Source of the DNA: Massilia sp. UBA2604
GTDB lineage: Bacteria > Pseudomonadota > Gammaproteobacteria > Burkholderiales > Burkholderiaceae_D
DNA: 19,656 nucleotides
Direction: 5' to 3'
Assembly (NCBI GenBank): GCA_002339265.1
Contig: DDKG01000284.1
Coordinates: forward strand, 1 to 19,656
Part shown: piece after piece, positions 7,747 to 15,504 of the stretch
Layout of the letters: each line of letters opens with the position of its first letter
Numbering within the stretch: position 1 is the first letter of the stretch
Notes under the pieces: generated by a model
The model's database searches: none
Seen by the model: the letters and a program-made list of their open reading frames with translations, nothing else
Told to the model about the DNA's origin: nothing
Program-made: the position numbers and the translations under genes

Positions 7747-8970
7747 TCAGAACAGCACATTGGCGCTCAGCTGCACCATATTGGCGTCGAACTTGCCGGT
7801 GCCGAGCACTGGCGAACCCGAGCGCGACTCGTAGGCATAGCCGGCAATCACTTGTACCTTCGGCCTGACCTGCCATAACGCCCGTACGCTGGCACTGCGG
7901 ATCGCGTCGTTCAGGTCGTCCGGACTGGCGCTCACGACCCGCGCCGTATAGTCGCGCTTCTCGTAGGAGGCGCGCGCATCCACCCGGATGCGCTCGGTCG
8001 CGTGCCAGGTGGCTTGCAGGCTCGCCCCCTTGTTGAGGGTGGTGCTGACGTTCACGCTTTCGATCGGCGCGAACTCGCGCCACAGCGAGGCGCCATAGCT
8101 GAGTTTGCCTTGCGGCTTGTACAGCCAGGTGACGCGGCCGTTGAGGCCACTGGTACTGCCCTCGCCGTAGGAAGGCTGCTCGCGCCGCGCGTAGCCGACC
8201 AGCCCCTGCAAGGTGGTCGATCCACTGGCCAGCCAGTCGACCCGCGCCTTCAGCTCGTCCTGGGTGAAATCGTCGGTGAGCACGGCGCTGTTGTACGGCC
8301 GCCGGTACGGATAGCTGCCCTGCACGCGGCGCGCGACGAGGCCTACCGTGCTGCCGCTTTTCGGCCGGTACTGGAGCTCGGCCTCGTAGGACTTTTCGGT
8401 GCGGTCGTTGTAGCGCTGGGCCAGCAACTCATAGGTGTATTTGTCGCGCGCGGCGCTGGCGCGGACCTTCCAGCTTGGATGCAGCTTCCAGCCGGCATCG
8501 AGCAGCTGGCGCCGCTGCCGGCGCAGGTTGCGCTCGTCGCTGTCGAAGTCGGTGTATGGCGCCAGCGTCTTGATGTACAGCGCCTCGAGTCGGCCCTCGA
8601 ACCCTTTACCGGCTTGCCAGAACCAGCTCGCTTGCAGGTCGCGGCCGTCATAGTCGAGCTGGTCGAACTGGTCGAACTTGACCTTCGACACCTTGGCCGT
8701 CGCCGCGATGCGTTGGCGGCTGATGGTCTTGTCGAGCACCACGCCGGCATCGAGCGTGCGATAGGAATCGCTGCGCCGGCCTTCGAACGGCTGCTCGTTG
8801 TCGGCGACGCGCAAGAGATTGTCGTCGTAGGCCCAGCCGATGCCGCCAAGCAGCCGGATGCCGTCTTCTTGCCGCGCGTCGTACGGCGCGGATACTGCCG
8901 GGAAAGAACATACCGCCGTCGCCAGGGCCGCCACGGTTCGAAGCCGATGCGCTGCAAGGTTGAAAGGCAT
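7747..8970 (-). CDS. epsL: EpsL, outer-membrane beta-barrel protein of EPS locus
   Basis: Probable outer-membrane barrel used in EPS secretion or assembly; 407 aa. A signal peptide (about residues 1-28, ending SFPAVSA) is followed by EDGIRLLGGIGWAYDDNLLR, then many short alternating amphipathic strands rich in Tyr, Trp, Arg and Asp. The chain ends VQLSANVLF, with the terminal Phe expected for Bam-dependent insertion. This pattern and its place beside the priming transferase fit the EpsL family of exosortase-B loci. The start ATG at 8970 has only a weak GGGA upstream but gives a clean signal peptide. It is the first gene of the unit and is preceded by two adjacent hairpins. Confidence 0.87.
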   Translation of the reverse strand: MPFNLAAHRLRTVAALATAVCSFPAVSAPYDARQEDGIRLLGGIGWAYDDNLLRVADNEQPFEGRRSDSYRTLDAGVVLDKTISRQRIAATAKVSKVKFDQFDQLDYDGRDLQASWFWQAGKGFEGRLEALYIKTLAPYTDFDSDERNLRRQRRQLLDAGWKLHPSWKVRASAARDKYTYELLAQRYNDRTEKSYEAELQYRPKSGSTVGLVARRVQGSYPYRRPYNSAVLTDDFTQDELKARVDWLASGSTTLQGLVGYARREQPSYGEGSTSGLNGRVTWLYKPQGKLSYGASLWREFAPIESVNVSTTLNKGASLQATWHATERIRVDARASYEKRDYTARVVSASPDDLNDAIRSASVRALWQVRPKVQVIAGYAYESRSGSPVLGTGKFDANMVQLSANVLF

Positions 8971-8984
8971 GTTCTACGTTTCCC

Positions 8985-9057
8985 GGTAGATGCTGCTCCG
9001 AAGGAACTACCAGGATTGCCAGCCTCCGGTAAGCACCACCCGGACTCCCGGCAATCC
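8985..9057 (-). promoter_or_regulatory. Two tandem hairpins in the epsL leader
   Basis: On the minus strand the epsL leader can fold into two adjacent stems. The first pairs 9050-9057 with 9013-9020 (GGATTGCC/GGCAATCC, 8 of 8). Nested inside it is TCCGG/CCGGA (9040-9044 with 9025-9029). The second pairs 9007-9011 with 8985-8989 (GGTAG/CTACC). The last stem ends 14 bases before the ATG, so it could mask ribosome binding. It could also mark the end of the uup transcript, but there is no T-run. The rest of 8971-9173 holds a small palindrome (9096-9107) and a 5-base-stem hairpin (9133-9147). Confidence 0.45.
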
Positions 9058-9173
9058 ATTGGTGATAGCGTGAGCCAGTATCGGCGACCACAGCTTGCGG
9101 TGCCGCAGATGCAGCAAACCATGGGAATACGCGCCGGATCAACCGGCATGAAGGATCCACGAGGAACTTTTGC

Positions 9174-11090
9174 TTACTCGCCCCTGGCGCGCGCCTCGAT
9201 GCGTTCCCAGCGGTCGAGCGCGTCGAGCAGCAGGTCTTCGATCTCGGCAAATCGCGCATTGATGCGCTTGGCGTCGGCCGGATTCGTCTTGTAGAAATCA
9301 GGCGCATTCAGTTGCTGCGTGATCGCCGACTGCTCGTCCTCGAGCGAAGCGATGAGTTTCGGCAGCTCGTCAAGTTCGCGCTGCTCCTTGTTGCTGAGCT
9401 TGACCTTCTTGACTGCGGCTGGAGCCGGCGCTTCTTCCACCTTGGCGGCGTTGGCCTTGGCCGAGGTTGGCGCTAGCGCCTGCACCGCCGGGGCCGCCGC
9501 CCTGACGCGTTCCCAGTCGGTATAGCCGCCGACATATTCGCGCCACTTGCCGCCGCCCTCGGCGACGATGACCTGGGTCACGACATTGTCCAGGAAGGTA
9601 CGGTCGTGGCTGACGAGGAAGACGGTGCCGGTATATTCCTCCAGCAATTCTTCCAGCAGTTCGAGGGTGTCGATGTCGAGGTCGTTGGTCGGTTCGTCGA
9701 GCACCAGGCAGTTGGCCGGCTTGGCGAACAGGCGCGCCAGCAGCAGGCGGTTGCGCTCGCCGCCGGACAGCGACTTGACCGGCGAACGCGCCCGCTCCGG
9801 CGAGAACAGGAAGTCGTTCAGGTAGGTCATCACGTGCTTGCGCTGGCCATTGATCTCGACCCAGTCGCTGCCGGGAGCGATGGTGTCGGCCAGGCTCGCC
9901 TCTTCGTTGAGCTGGGTACGCATCTGGTCGAAGTAGGCCACGTTGAGCTTGGTGCCCAGGCGCACGGCGCCGCTATCGGCGGTTTCTTCGCCCAGGATGA
10001 TCTTGAGCAGGGTCGTCTTGCCGGCGCCGTTCGGCCCGATCAGGCCGACCTTGTCGCCGCGCATGATGGTGCCGGTGAACTGTTCGACGATGACCTTGTC
10101 GCCATAGTGCTTCGACACGCCTTCGAGGTCGGCGACGATCTTGCCCGAGCGCTCGCCGGTGGCGACGTCGAGCTTGATTTGTCCTTGCTGGTCGCGGCGC
10201 GCGGCGCGCTGCAGGCGCAACGCTTCCAGGCGGCGCACGCGGCCTTCGTCGCGGGTGCGGCGCGCCTGCACGCCCTTGCGGATCCACACTTCCTCTTGCG
10301 CGAGGAATTTATCGAACTTGGCGTTCTCGACTTCCTCGTTGGCCAGCAGCTCGCGCTTGCGTTCCTGGTACGTCGTGAAATTGCCCGGGAACGAGAGCAG
10401 CTTGCCGCGATCGAGTTCGATGATGCGGGTGGCGACATTGTCCAGGAAGCTGCGGTCGTGGGTGATGAACAGGATCGAGCCGCGGAACTCGCGCAGCAGG
10501 CTTTCCAGCCACTTGATCGAGGTAAAGTCGAGGTGGTTGGTCGGTTCGTCGAGCAGCAGCACGTCCGGCGCCGACACCAGCGCCACGGCCAGCGCCACCC
10601 GCTTTTGCATACCGCCGGACAAGGTGCCCATCTTGGCGTCGCCCGCCAGGTTCAGGCGGCCGAGGGTGGTCTCGACCTTGTTCGCCAGGTTCCAGCCGTC
10701 GGTGGCGTCGAGCTTGGTCTGCAGCACGTGCATGCGTTCCATCAGCGCATCGTCGTCGCCCTGGCCGAACTTGCCGGTCAGTTCCTCGTATTCGGTCAGC
10801 ATCGCCTGCTGGTCGCCCATGCCGAGCGCGACCACTTCGAACACGGTCATCTGCGGGTCGAACACCGGTTCCTGTTCCACATAGGCGATGCTCACGCCCT
10901 GCTGCATGACCAGCAGGCCGTCGTCGAGTTTCGAGCGGCCCGAGATGATTTTCAGGAGCGAGGATTTGCCGGTACCGTTACGGCCGATGAGACCGACGCG
11001 CTCGCCGGTTTCCAGCGAAAAGTCGGCGTGGTCGAGCAGCGGAACGTGGCCGAAAGCCAGTTGCGCGGAAGAGAGGGAGATGACTGCCAT
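9174..11090 (-). CDS. uup: Uup, ABC-F family ATPase
   Basis: Cytoplasmic ABC-F protein with two ATPase domains and no TM segments; the family acts on ribosomes, and Uup is also linked to branched-DNA processing and transposon excision. Length 638 aa, normal for Uup. Domain 1: Walker A GRNGTGKS (36-43), signature LSGGMQKR, Walker B DVLLLDEPTNHLD. The interdomain linker carries RKGVQARRTRDEGRVRRLEALR-type sequence. Domain 2: GPNGAGKT, LSGGERNR, LVLDEPTNDLD. Then comes the Uup hallmark YVGGYTDWERVR, an Ala/Pro-rich linker and a charged C-terminal coiled coil (SNKEQRELDELPKLIASLE onward). I chose the ATG at 11090; the open frame upstream crosses the tRNA gene and is not coding. Confidence 0.96.
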   Translation of the reverse strand: MAVISLSSAQLAFGHVPLLDHADFSLETGERVGLIGRNGTGKSSLLKIISGRSKLDDGLLVMQQGVSIAYVEQEPVFDPQMTVFEVVALGMGDQQAMLTEYEELTGKFGQGDDDALMERMHVLQTKLDATDGWNLANKVETTLGRLNLAGDAKMGTLSGGMQKRVALAVALVSAPDVLLLDEPTNHLDFTSIKWLESLLREFRGSILFITHDRSFLDNVATRIIELDRGKLLSFPGNFTTYQERKRELLANEEVENAKFDKFLAQEEVWIRKGVQARRTRDEGRVRRLEALRLQRAARRDQQGQIKLDVATGERSGKIVADLEGVSKHYGDKVIVEQFTGTIMRGDKVGLIGPNGAGKTTLLKIILGEETADSGAVRLGTKLNVAYFDQMRTQLNEEASLADTIAPGSDWVEINGQRKHVMTYLNDFLFSPERARSPVKSLSGGERNRLLLARLFAKPANCLVLDEPTNDLDIDTLELLEELLEEYTGTVFLVSHDRTFLDNVVTQVIVAEGGGKWREYVGGYTDWERVRAAAPAVQALAPTSAKANAAKVEEAPAPAAVKKVKLSNKEQRELDELPKLIASLEDEQSAITQQLNAPDFYKTNPADAKRINARFAEIEDLLLDALDRWERIEARARGE

Positions 11091-11135
11091 GTTCGATAAG
11101 CGTTCCGTCGCGCGGTGCTGCCGGCGCGGGGTCGG

Positions 11136-11168
11136 AAAAATGTGCGTTGATTGATTAAGGCGCACATT
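11136..11168 (-). terminator. Rho-independent terminator after tRNA-Arg
   Basis: A perfect 8-base stem (aatgtgcg at 11139-11146, cgcacatt at 11161-11168) has a 14-base AT-rich loop. On the minus strand the 3' arm runs into TTTTT. It lies 64 bases after the tRNA and 46 bases before uup, so it should end the tRNA transcript. Confidence 0.75.
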
Positions 11169-11171
11169 GTA
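11166..11171 (-). promoter_or_regulatory. Possible -10 box for uup overlapping the terminator stem
   Basis: TACAAT (5 of 6 to consensus) overlaps the first bases of the terminator's 5' arm. No convincing -35 lies at normal spacing; TTGGCG is 20 bases up. RNA started here would begin near 11159, past the 5' arm. Confidence 0.25.
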
Positions 11172-11231
11172 CCGACTGAACGGGATTGCGACGCCAAATC
11201 TCGGATATCTTGGGGAACTGCCAGGAAGGAA

Positions 11232-11306
11232 TGGTATCGCCAGCAGGAATCGAACCTGCATTTGAGTCTTAGGAGGACCCCGTACTATCCATTGTACGAT
11301 GGCGAC
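11232..11306 (-). tRNA. tRNA-Arg, anticodon CCT
   Basis: A full cloverleaf of 75 bases with encoded CCA (plus-strand TGG at 11232-11234). The acceptor stem pairs GTCGCCA with TGGCGAT (one G-U pair). The anticodon stem pairs GGGTC with GACTC around loop CTCCTAA, so the anticodon is CCT and reads AGG. The T arm is GCAGG-TTCGATT-CCTGC. The D arm contains the AATGGAT loop. It resembles the E. coli CCT isoacceptor. AGG is a rare codon in such high-GC genomes. Confidence 0.97.
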
Positions 11307-11317
11307 ACGCAGCGCGA

Positions 11318-11347
11318 ATTGTACCAGCCACCAAGGTCCTCTGTCAT
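11318..11347 (-). promoter_or_regulatory. Promoter of tRNA-Arg
   Basis: On the minus strand ATGACA (11342-11347; 5 of 6) is followed by an 18-base spacer and TACAAT (11318-11323; 5 of 6). Transcription would start a few bases before the mature tRNA 5' end. The discriminator is GC-rich (TCGCGC), as in stringently controlled stable-RNA promoters. Confidence 0.75.
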
Positions 11348-11387
11348 TTCTATAGCGTAAGACACTACCCCACACCAACCGCGCGCA

Positions 11388-12149
11388 TCACTTGATCGCC
11401 ACGCTCATGCCTCCATCCGCCATCACCACCGCGCCGACGATGAAGCTGGCCTTGTCCGACGCCAGGAAGGCGATGATCTCGGCGATCTCGCGCGGTTCGG
11501 CGGCGCGGCCGATCGGCGCTCCCATGCCGTGCTCGGCCAGGAACTTGCGGCCATCGGCCTTGATATCGTTCGCCAGGTTGGTCACGACGTCGCCGGCGCC
11601 GACGGCATTGATGCGGATGCCATGCTCGATGGCTTCCAGCGCCGAGGCCCGCGTCAGTTGCGCCAGCGCGCCCTTCGACGACGCATACGCGGCGAGCGTG
11701 GGAAACGCCTGGTAGCAGGCATAGGAGCCGACATTGACGATGGCGCCCGAGGCCGCCGGGATCATCTTGCGCAGGGCCTCGCGCGAGAACAGGAAGGCCC
11801 CGGTCGTATTCGCCGCCAGCACGCCATTCCACTCTTCCAGCGACATGTCGACCACCGCCTTGTTGAGCAGGATGGCGGCGTTGTTGACCAGGATGTCGAG
11901 CCTGCCGAAGCCGTCGATGGCCAGCGCCACGGTCCGCGCCGCGCTGTCTTCCCGGGCGACGTCGGCCACCAGCGGCGCGATGTCCGGCCCTTCGAGCGCC
12001 ATCACTTCTTCGTTGCGGTCGACCGCGACCACGCTGGCGCCGCGTTCCTGGAGCAGGCGCGCGGTCGCCAGGCCGATGCCGCTGCCGGCGCCGGTCACGA
12101 TGGCGACCTTGCCGTCAAATTCATTGTTCGTGTGCGTATTGTGCGTCAT
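11388..12149 (-). CDS. Short-chain dehydrogenase/reductase (SDR, classical)
   Basis: NAD(P)-dependent oxidoreductase, 253 aa, substrate unknown. Visible features: TGAGSGIG (19-26), Asp44 at the end of beta-2 (favours NAD over NADP), NNAA (89-92), and catalytic Ser142, Tyr155 and Lys159 (YASSK). The usual proline after NAV (PG motif) is replaced: NAVGAGDVVTNL at 181-192. The C-terminal GAVVMADGG (239-247) is the normal family end. A strong AAGGAGG precedes the ATG by six bases. It is divergent from an AraC-type regulator, and such pairs are often regulator and target. The closest general type is 3-oxoacyl-ACP-reductase-like or sugar/alcohol dehydrogenase; I cannot name the substrate. Confidence 0.9.
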   Translation of the reverse strand: MTHNTHTNNEFDGKVAIVTGAGSGIGLATARLLQERGASVVAVDRNEEVMALEGPDIAPLVADVAREDSAARTVALAIDGFGRLDILVNNAAILLNKAVVDMSLEEWNGVLAANTTGAFLFSREALRKMIPAASGAIVNVGSYACYQAFPTLAAYASSKGALAQLTRASALEAIEHGIRINAVGAGDVVTNLANDIKADGRKFLAEHGMGAPIGRAAEPREIAEIIAFLASDKASFIVGAVVMADGGMSVAIK

Positions 12150-12165
12150 GGCAAACCTCCTTAAC

Positions 12166-12208
12166 GTTATCGATGAGATAACAGATGCTAGGGAGGACGC
12201 CTGTTATC
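12166..12208. promoter_or_regulatory. Cluster of GTTATC half-sites between SDR and AraC genes
   Basis: GTTATC lies at 12166-12171 and 12203-12208, and its reverse GATAAC at 12177-12182. The last two sit in a perfect 8-base dyad (gataacag at 12177-12184, ctgttatc at 12201-12208). A second dyad GCCTGT-N6-ACAGGC overlaps at 12199-12216. This is a plausible operator for the divergent regulator, close to the SDR ribosome site. On the other side, TATATT (12245-12250) could be the -10 box of the regulator gene. Confidence 0.45.
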
Positions 12209-12322
12209 CGACAGGCATGTTCCTATCGGAGGATTGCACTTTCCTATATTCTTGAGCGGCACGCGCGCAGCGGCCGGGCGGCTGCGCTACCATCGGGCCT
12301 TTGCATCGCATTGATTCCAAGA

Positions 12323-13264
12323 ATGGACGATGTCACCACCGCCCGTCAGATGACCGCCCTGCTGCGGCAACTGGCCCCGAACGAGGGCTATACCGCATCG
12401 CTGCTCGACGGCGTGCGCTTCATGCGCGCCGACCGTCACCTCAGCCGCACGCTGGTGCTGTACGAGCCGAGCATCATCATCGTCTGTTCCGGCTCCAAGC
12501 AGGGCTTCCTCGGCGACGCGATGTACCGCTACGACGCGCATCATTACCTGGTGCTGTCGGTGCCGCTGCCGCTGTGCACCGAGACCTGGGCCACGCCCGA
12601 CGATCCGCTGCTGGCGGTGTCGGTCCGGCTCGACATGACCGAGCTGGCCGACCTGGTGCCGGCACTGGACCAGGCCGGCACGCCGGCTCCTGCCCCTGCC
12701 CCGCCGGCGGGCATCGTGTCCACCGCGCTCGACGGCGCGATGGCAGACGCCACCCTGCGCCTGCTGCAGGCGCTGGCCTGCCCGCGCGACGCGACCATCC
12801 TGGGACCGGCGATCGCGCGCGAAGTGTGCTACCGCGCGCTGCTGGGGGAACAAGGCGGCGCGGTGCGCGCGGCGCTCGCGCATCACGGCCATTTCAGTCG
12901 CGTCGCGCGCGCGATCAGGCGCATCCATGCCGAGTTCGGCGAGCCGCTGGACGTAGGCGCGCTGGCGTCGGAAGCACGCATGAGCGTGCCGGCCTTCCAC
13001 GTGCACTTCAAGACGGTGACGCAGACGACGCCGATCCAGTACATCAAGGCGATCCGCCTGCACCAGGCGCGGCTGATGATGATCCGCGACGACCTGACCG
13101 CGGCGGCGGCGTCGGCCCGGGTGGGCTATGAAAGCCCTTCGCATTTCAACCGCGAATTCAAGCGTTTTTTCGGCCGCAGTCCGCGCCAGGAAGCGCGCGA
13201 CATGAAAACGGCGTTCTCGCTGCTGCCGCCGACCTGGATCGACGGCGTGCCGGACCTGAAATGA
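12323..13264 (+). CDS. AraC-family transcriptional regulator
   Basis: DNA-binding regulator, 313 aa, and the only plus-strand gene in the window. The N-terminal half (about residues 1-150) matches the AraC-type N-domain found in many SDR/aldo-keto-linked regulators: LLDGVRFMRADRHLSRTLVLYEPSI, then GFLGDAMYRYDAHHYLVLSVPLP. An Ala-Pro linker (APAPAPP) follows at about 167-173. The C-terminal region has the two helix-turn-helix motifs: LDVGALASEARMSVPAFHVHFK, then AAASARVGYESPSHFNREFKRFFG. The frame is open upstream to 12185, but I start at 12323 (MDDVTTARQ), where family similarity seems to begin. The ribosome site there is weak. It probably controls the divergent SDR gene. Confidence 0.9.
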   Translation: MDDVTTARQMTALLRQLAPNEGYTASLLDGVRFMRADRHLSRTLVLYEPSIIIVCSGSKQGFLGDAMYRYDAHHYLVLSVPLPLCTETWATPDDPLLAVSVRLDMTELADLVPALDQAGTPAPAPAPPAGIVSTALDGAMADATLRLLQALACPRDATILGPAIAREVCYRALLGEQGGAVRAALAHHGHFSRVARAIRRIHAEFGEPLDVGALASEARMSVPAFHVHFKTVTQTTPIQYIKAIRLHQARLMMIRDDLTAAAASARVGYESPSHFNREFKRFFGRSPRQEARDMKTAFSLLPPTWIDGVPDLK

Positions 13265-13275
13265 AAGACAGGCGG

Positions 13276-13803
13276 CTAGGCCTCGTCTTCGACACGGAGC
13301 TTGCGCTTCATGGTCGACAACAAGGCAATCATGGCGGCCTTGTCCTCGCCCGGCACATCGGCCAGCATCTCCTCGATCCAGCGCTCATGCACCGCCGCCA
13401 TCTCGGCAAACGCGGCCTTGCCCGCCTCGGTCAGCTTGACCGCCGATGCCCTCCGGTCGCGCGCATCCTGCACCCGCACCACCAGTTCCTCGCGCTCGAG
13501 CTGGTCGGTGATTCCGGTGATATTTCCGCCAGTCACCATCATGCGCCGGGACAGCTCGCCCATGCGCAGGCCGTCCGGATGGCGCTCGAGCTGCGCCATC
13601 AGGTCGAAGCGCGGCAGGGTGATCCCGAAGGTGGTGCGCAGGCGGCTGCGGATCTCGTTCTCGATCCGCGTCGTGCACGACAGCATGCGCAGCCACAGCC
13701 GCAGCGACTGGTGATGTTCGTCCGTCAGGCGGCTTTCCAGGTCCAGCTCGGCCGCCTCTTCCCCATTGGCGTCGGCAACCTCTTTGCGCCTGTCGTCATC
13801 CAT
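13276..13803 (-). CDS. MarR-family transcriptional regulator
   Basis: Dimeric winged-helix regulator, 175 aa, somewhat longer than the usual 140-160 because of a charged N-terminal tail (about 30 residues). The wHTH covers about residues 63-128: MGELSRRMMVTGGNITGITDQLE (recognition helix about 91-103) and the wing DARDRRASAVKLTEAG with the DxRxxR signature. It starts nine bases after the stop of the CoA-ligase gene, so the two are cotranscribed. MarR proteins beside aromatic CoA-ligases typically repress them and respond to the CoA thioester; that role here is inference. It is convergent with the AraC gene, with only 11 bases between them. Confidence 0.92.
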   Translation of the reverse strand: MDDDRRKEVADANGEEAAELDLESRLTDEHHQSLRLWLRMLSCTTRIENEIRSRLRTTFGITLPRFDLMAQLERHPDGLRMGELSRRMMVTGGNITGITDQLEREELVVRVQDARDRRASAVKLTEAGKAAFAEMAAVHERWIEEMLADVPGEDKAAMIALLSTMKRKLRVEDEA

Positions 13804-13812
13804 GTAAAACCC

Positions 13813-15441
13813 TCAAACCGCTTCCGTGCGTAATTTAAACCGTTGCAGTTTACCGGTTTCGGTGCGCGGCAGTTGTTCCTTGAACAGAATCGCGCGCGGG
13901 TATTTATAAGGCGCAATCTGGCCTTTCACGAATTCTTGCAGTTCATGCGCCAGCGCTTCGGACCCAACGTGGCTACTCCGCAACACGACATGGGCTTCGA
14001 CCACCTGCCCGCGTTCCGGGTCGCTCCGTCCCACCACCGCGCATTCGGCCACCGCCGGATGGTGCAGCAGCGCTTCCTCGACCTCGGCGCCGGCGATGTT
14101 GTAGCCGGCCGAGATGATCATGTCGTCGGTGCGCGAGCGGTAATAGAAATAGCCGTCAGCATCCATCTCGTAGGCGTCGCCGGTCAGGTTCCAGCCATCC
14201 CGGACGTAGTCGCGCTGGCGCTCGTCGGCCAGGTAGCGGCAGCCGGTCGGCCCCTTCACCGCCAGCCGGCCGATCACGCCCGGCCCCACGCGCCGGCCCT
14301 GGGCGTCGAGGACGCAGGCCTGGTAGCCCGGCACCGGCTTGCCGGTGGCCCCTGGCCGGACGTCGGCGCCCGCGCTCGAAATAAAAATGTGCAGCAGTTC
14401 GGTCGCCCCGATCCCGTCGATCATGGCCAGGCCCGTCGCCGCCTGCCAGGCCTCGCGCGTCGCCACCGGCAGCGCTTCGCCGGCCGACACGCTGGCGCGC
14501 AGGCTCCCGAGCTCGAACCTGCCCGCTTGGGCGGCCATCTGCCGGTAGAAGGTCGGCGCCGTGAAGCACACCGTGGCGCGGTGTTCGGCGATTGCGCCCA
14601 GCAGCGTTTCGGGCGTGAGTTTCTCGATCAGCACCCCGGCCGCCCCCACCCGCAGCGGGAACAACAGCAGCCCGCCCAGCCCGAAGGTGAAGGCCAGCGG
14701 CGGCGTGCCGATGAAGACGTCGTCGGCCCGGGCGCGCAGCACGTGGCGCGGGAAGCAGTCGCAGATCGCCAGCACGTCGCGGTGGAAGTGCATGGTCCCT
14801 TTCGGCACGCCGGTGGTGCCCGAGGTGAAGCTGATCAGGCAGACGTCGTCCTGCGCGGTATCGGCCGGAGAAAACGGCGCGTCGTGGCGCGCCATGCGCC
14901 CTTCCAATGCCTCCGAAGAGGGATCGTCGAATACCACCACCGGCAGCGGGAGCTTGAGCGCCTCGACCTCGCCCACCAGGCCGGCGGCGCATAGCACCGC
15001 GTTCACGCGCGCCTTGTCGACGATGGCGCCGAGTTCGCGCGCGCGCAGCAGCGGCATGGTCGGCACCGCGATGCAGCCGGCCTTGATCACGCCCAGGATG
15101 CAGGCCGCCATCGTCGGACAGTTGGCGCCGCGCACCAGCACCCGGTTGCCGGTGGCCAGGCCCAGGTCGTGGCGCAACACGTGGGCGATGCGGTCGACCC
15201 GCGCCAGCAGCTCGGCATAGGTGAGCCGCTCGTGCGCGCCGATCAGCGCCGTGCGCCCGCCCCAGCCGCGCTTGACGGCGTCGTCGAGCAATTCGGCGAC
15301 GCAGTTCAGGCGCGGCGGATAATGCAGTTCGGGCAGGTCGAACAGGAATTCGGGCCAGGCATCTGGCGGAGGCAAATTGGCGCGGGCGAAACCGTCCGTA
15401 TGGCCGGACGGGGACAACGTTGCAAAGGTGGCGTCGTTCAT
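13813..15441 (-). CDS. Aromatic acid CoA ligase, 2-aminobenzoate-CoA ligase-like
   Basis: ANL-superfamily acyl-CoA synthetase, 542 aa, forming an acyl-adenylate then a CoA thioester. It has P-loop ISFTSGTTGVPKG (203-215), the A5-type motif IDGIGATELLH, hinge region YRSRTDDMIISAGYNIAGAEVE and catalytic Lys531 in LPRTETGKLQRF. The N-terminal GHTDGFARANLPPPDAWPEF and YPPRLNCVAELLDD are like the 2-aminobenzoate/benzoate-CoA ligase group. I chose the ATG at 15441 over an upstream TTG because the family N-terminus begins there. The true substrate could be anthranilate, benzoate or another aryl acid. No oxygenase or reductase of an anthranilate or benzoate pathway is present, so the step after activation lies elsewhere. 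Confidence 0.85.
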   Translation of the reverse strand: MNDATFATLSPSGHTDGFARANLPPPDAWPEFLFDLPELHYPPRLNCVAELLDDAVKRGWGGRTALIGAHERLTYAELLARVDRIAHVLRHDLGLATGNRVLVRGANCPTMAACILGVIKAGCIAVPTMPLLRARELGAIVDKARVNAVLCAAGLVGEVEALKLPLPVVVFDDPSSEALEGRMARHDAPFSPADTAQDDVCLISFTSGTTGVPKGTMHFHRDVLAICDCFPRHVLRARADDVFIGTPPLAFTFGLGGLLLFPLRVGAAGVLIEKLTPETLLGAIAEHRATVCFTAPTFYRQMAAQAGRFELGSLRASVSAGEALPVATREAWQAATGLAMIDGIGATELLHIFISSAGADVRPGATGKPVPGYQACVLDAQGRRVGPGVIGRLAVKGPTGCRYLADERQRDYVRDGWNLTGDAYEMDADGYFYYRSRTDDMIISAGYNIAGAEVEEALLHHPAVAECAVVGRSDPERGQVVEAHVVLRSSHVGSEALAHELQEFVKGQIAPYKYPRAILFKEQLPRTETGKLQRFKLRTEAV

Positions 15442-15504
15442 GAAAGGTCCCGGCTGCGTGAAACGAGGCGACGAGAATAAGCGCTCAAGCAACAATGCAG
15501 GGAT

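Noticed and set aside
6349..7878. Plus-strand frame of 509 codons opposite wcaJ and the epsL end
   Set aside because: Low-complexity His/Gln/Arg composition typical of the reverse frame of GC-rich genes.
8971..9173. c-di-GMP (GEMM) riboswitch in the epsL leader
   Set aside because: The conserved GEMM core and tetraloop receptor are not visible; only simple nested stems are seen.
9606..11099. Long plus-strand open frame opposite uup
   Set aside because: Antisense shadow; Uup motifs on the minus strand explain the sequence fully.
11232..11306. tRNA-Arg as an integration site for a genomic island
   Set aside because: No integrase, direct repeat of the tRNA 3' end or change in gene character is seen next to it.
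11091..11378. Upstream extension of Uup
   Set aside because: It would read through the terminator and the tRNA gene.
13265..13275. Bidirectional terminator between the convergent AraC and MarR genes
   Set aside because: Only 11 bases separate the stops and no hairpin with a T-run is present.
15442..15495. TTG start giving 18 more residues on the CoA ligase
   Set aside because: The family N-terminus starts at the ATG at 15441, and the extra residues look random.
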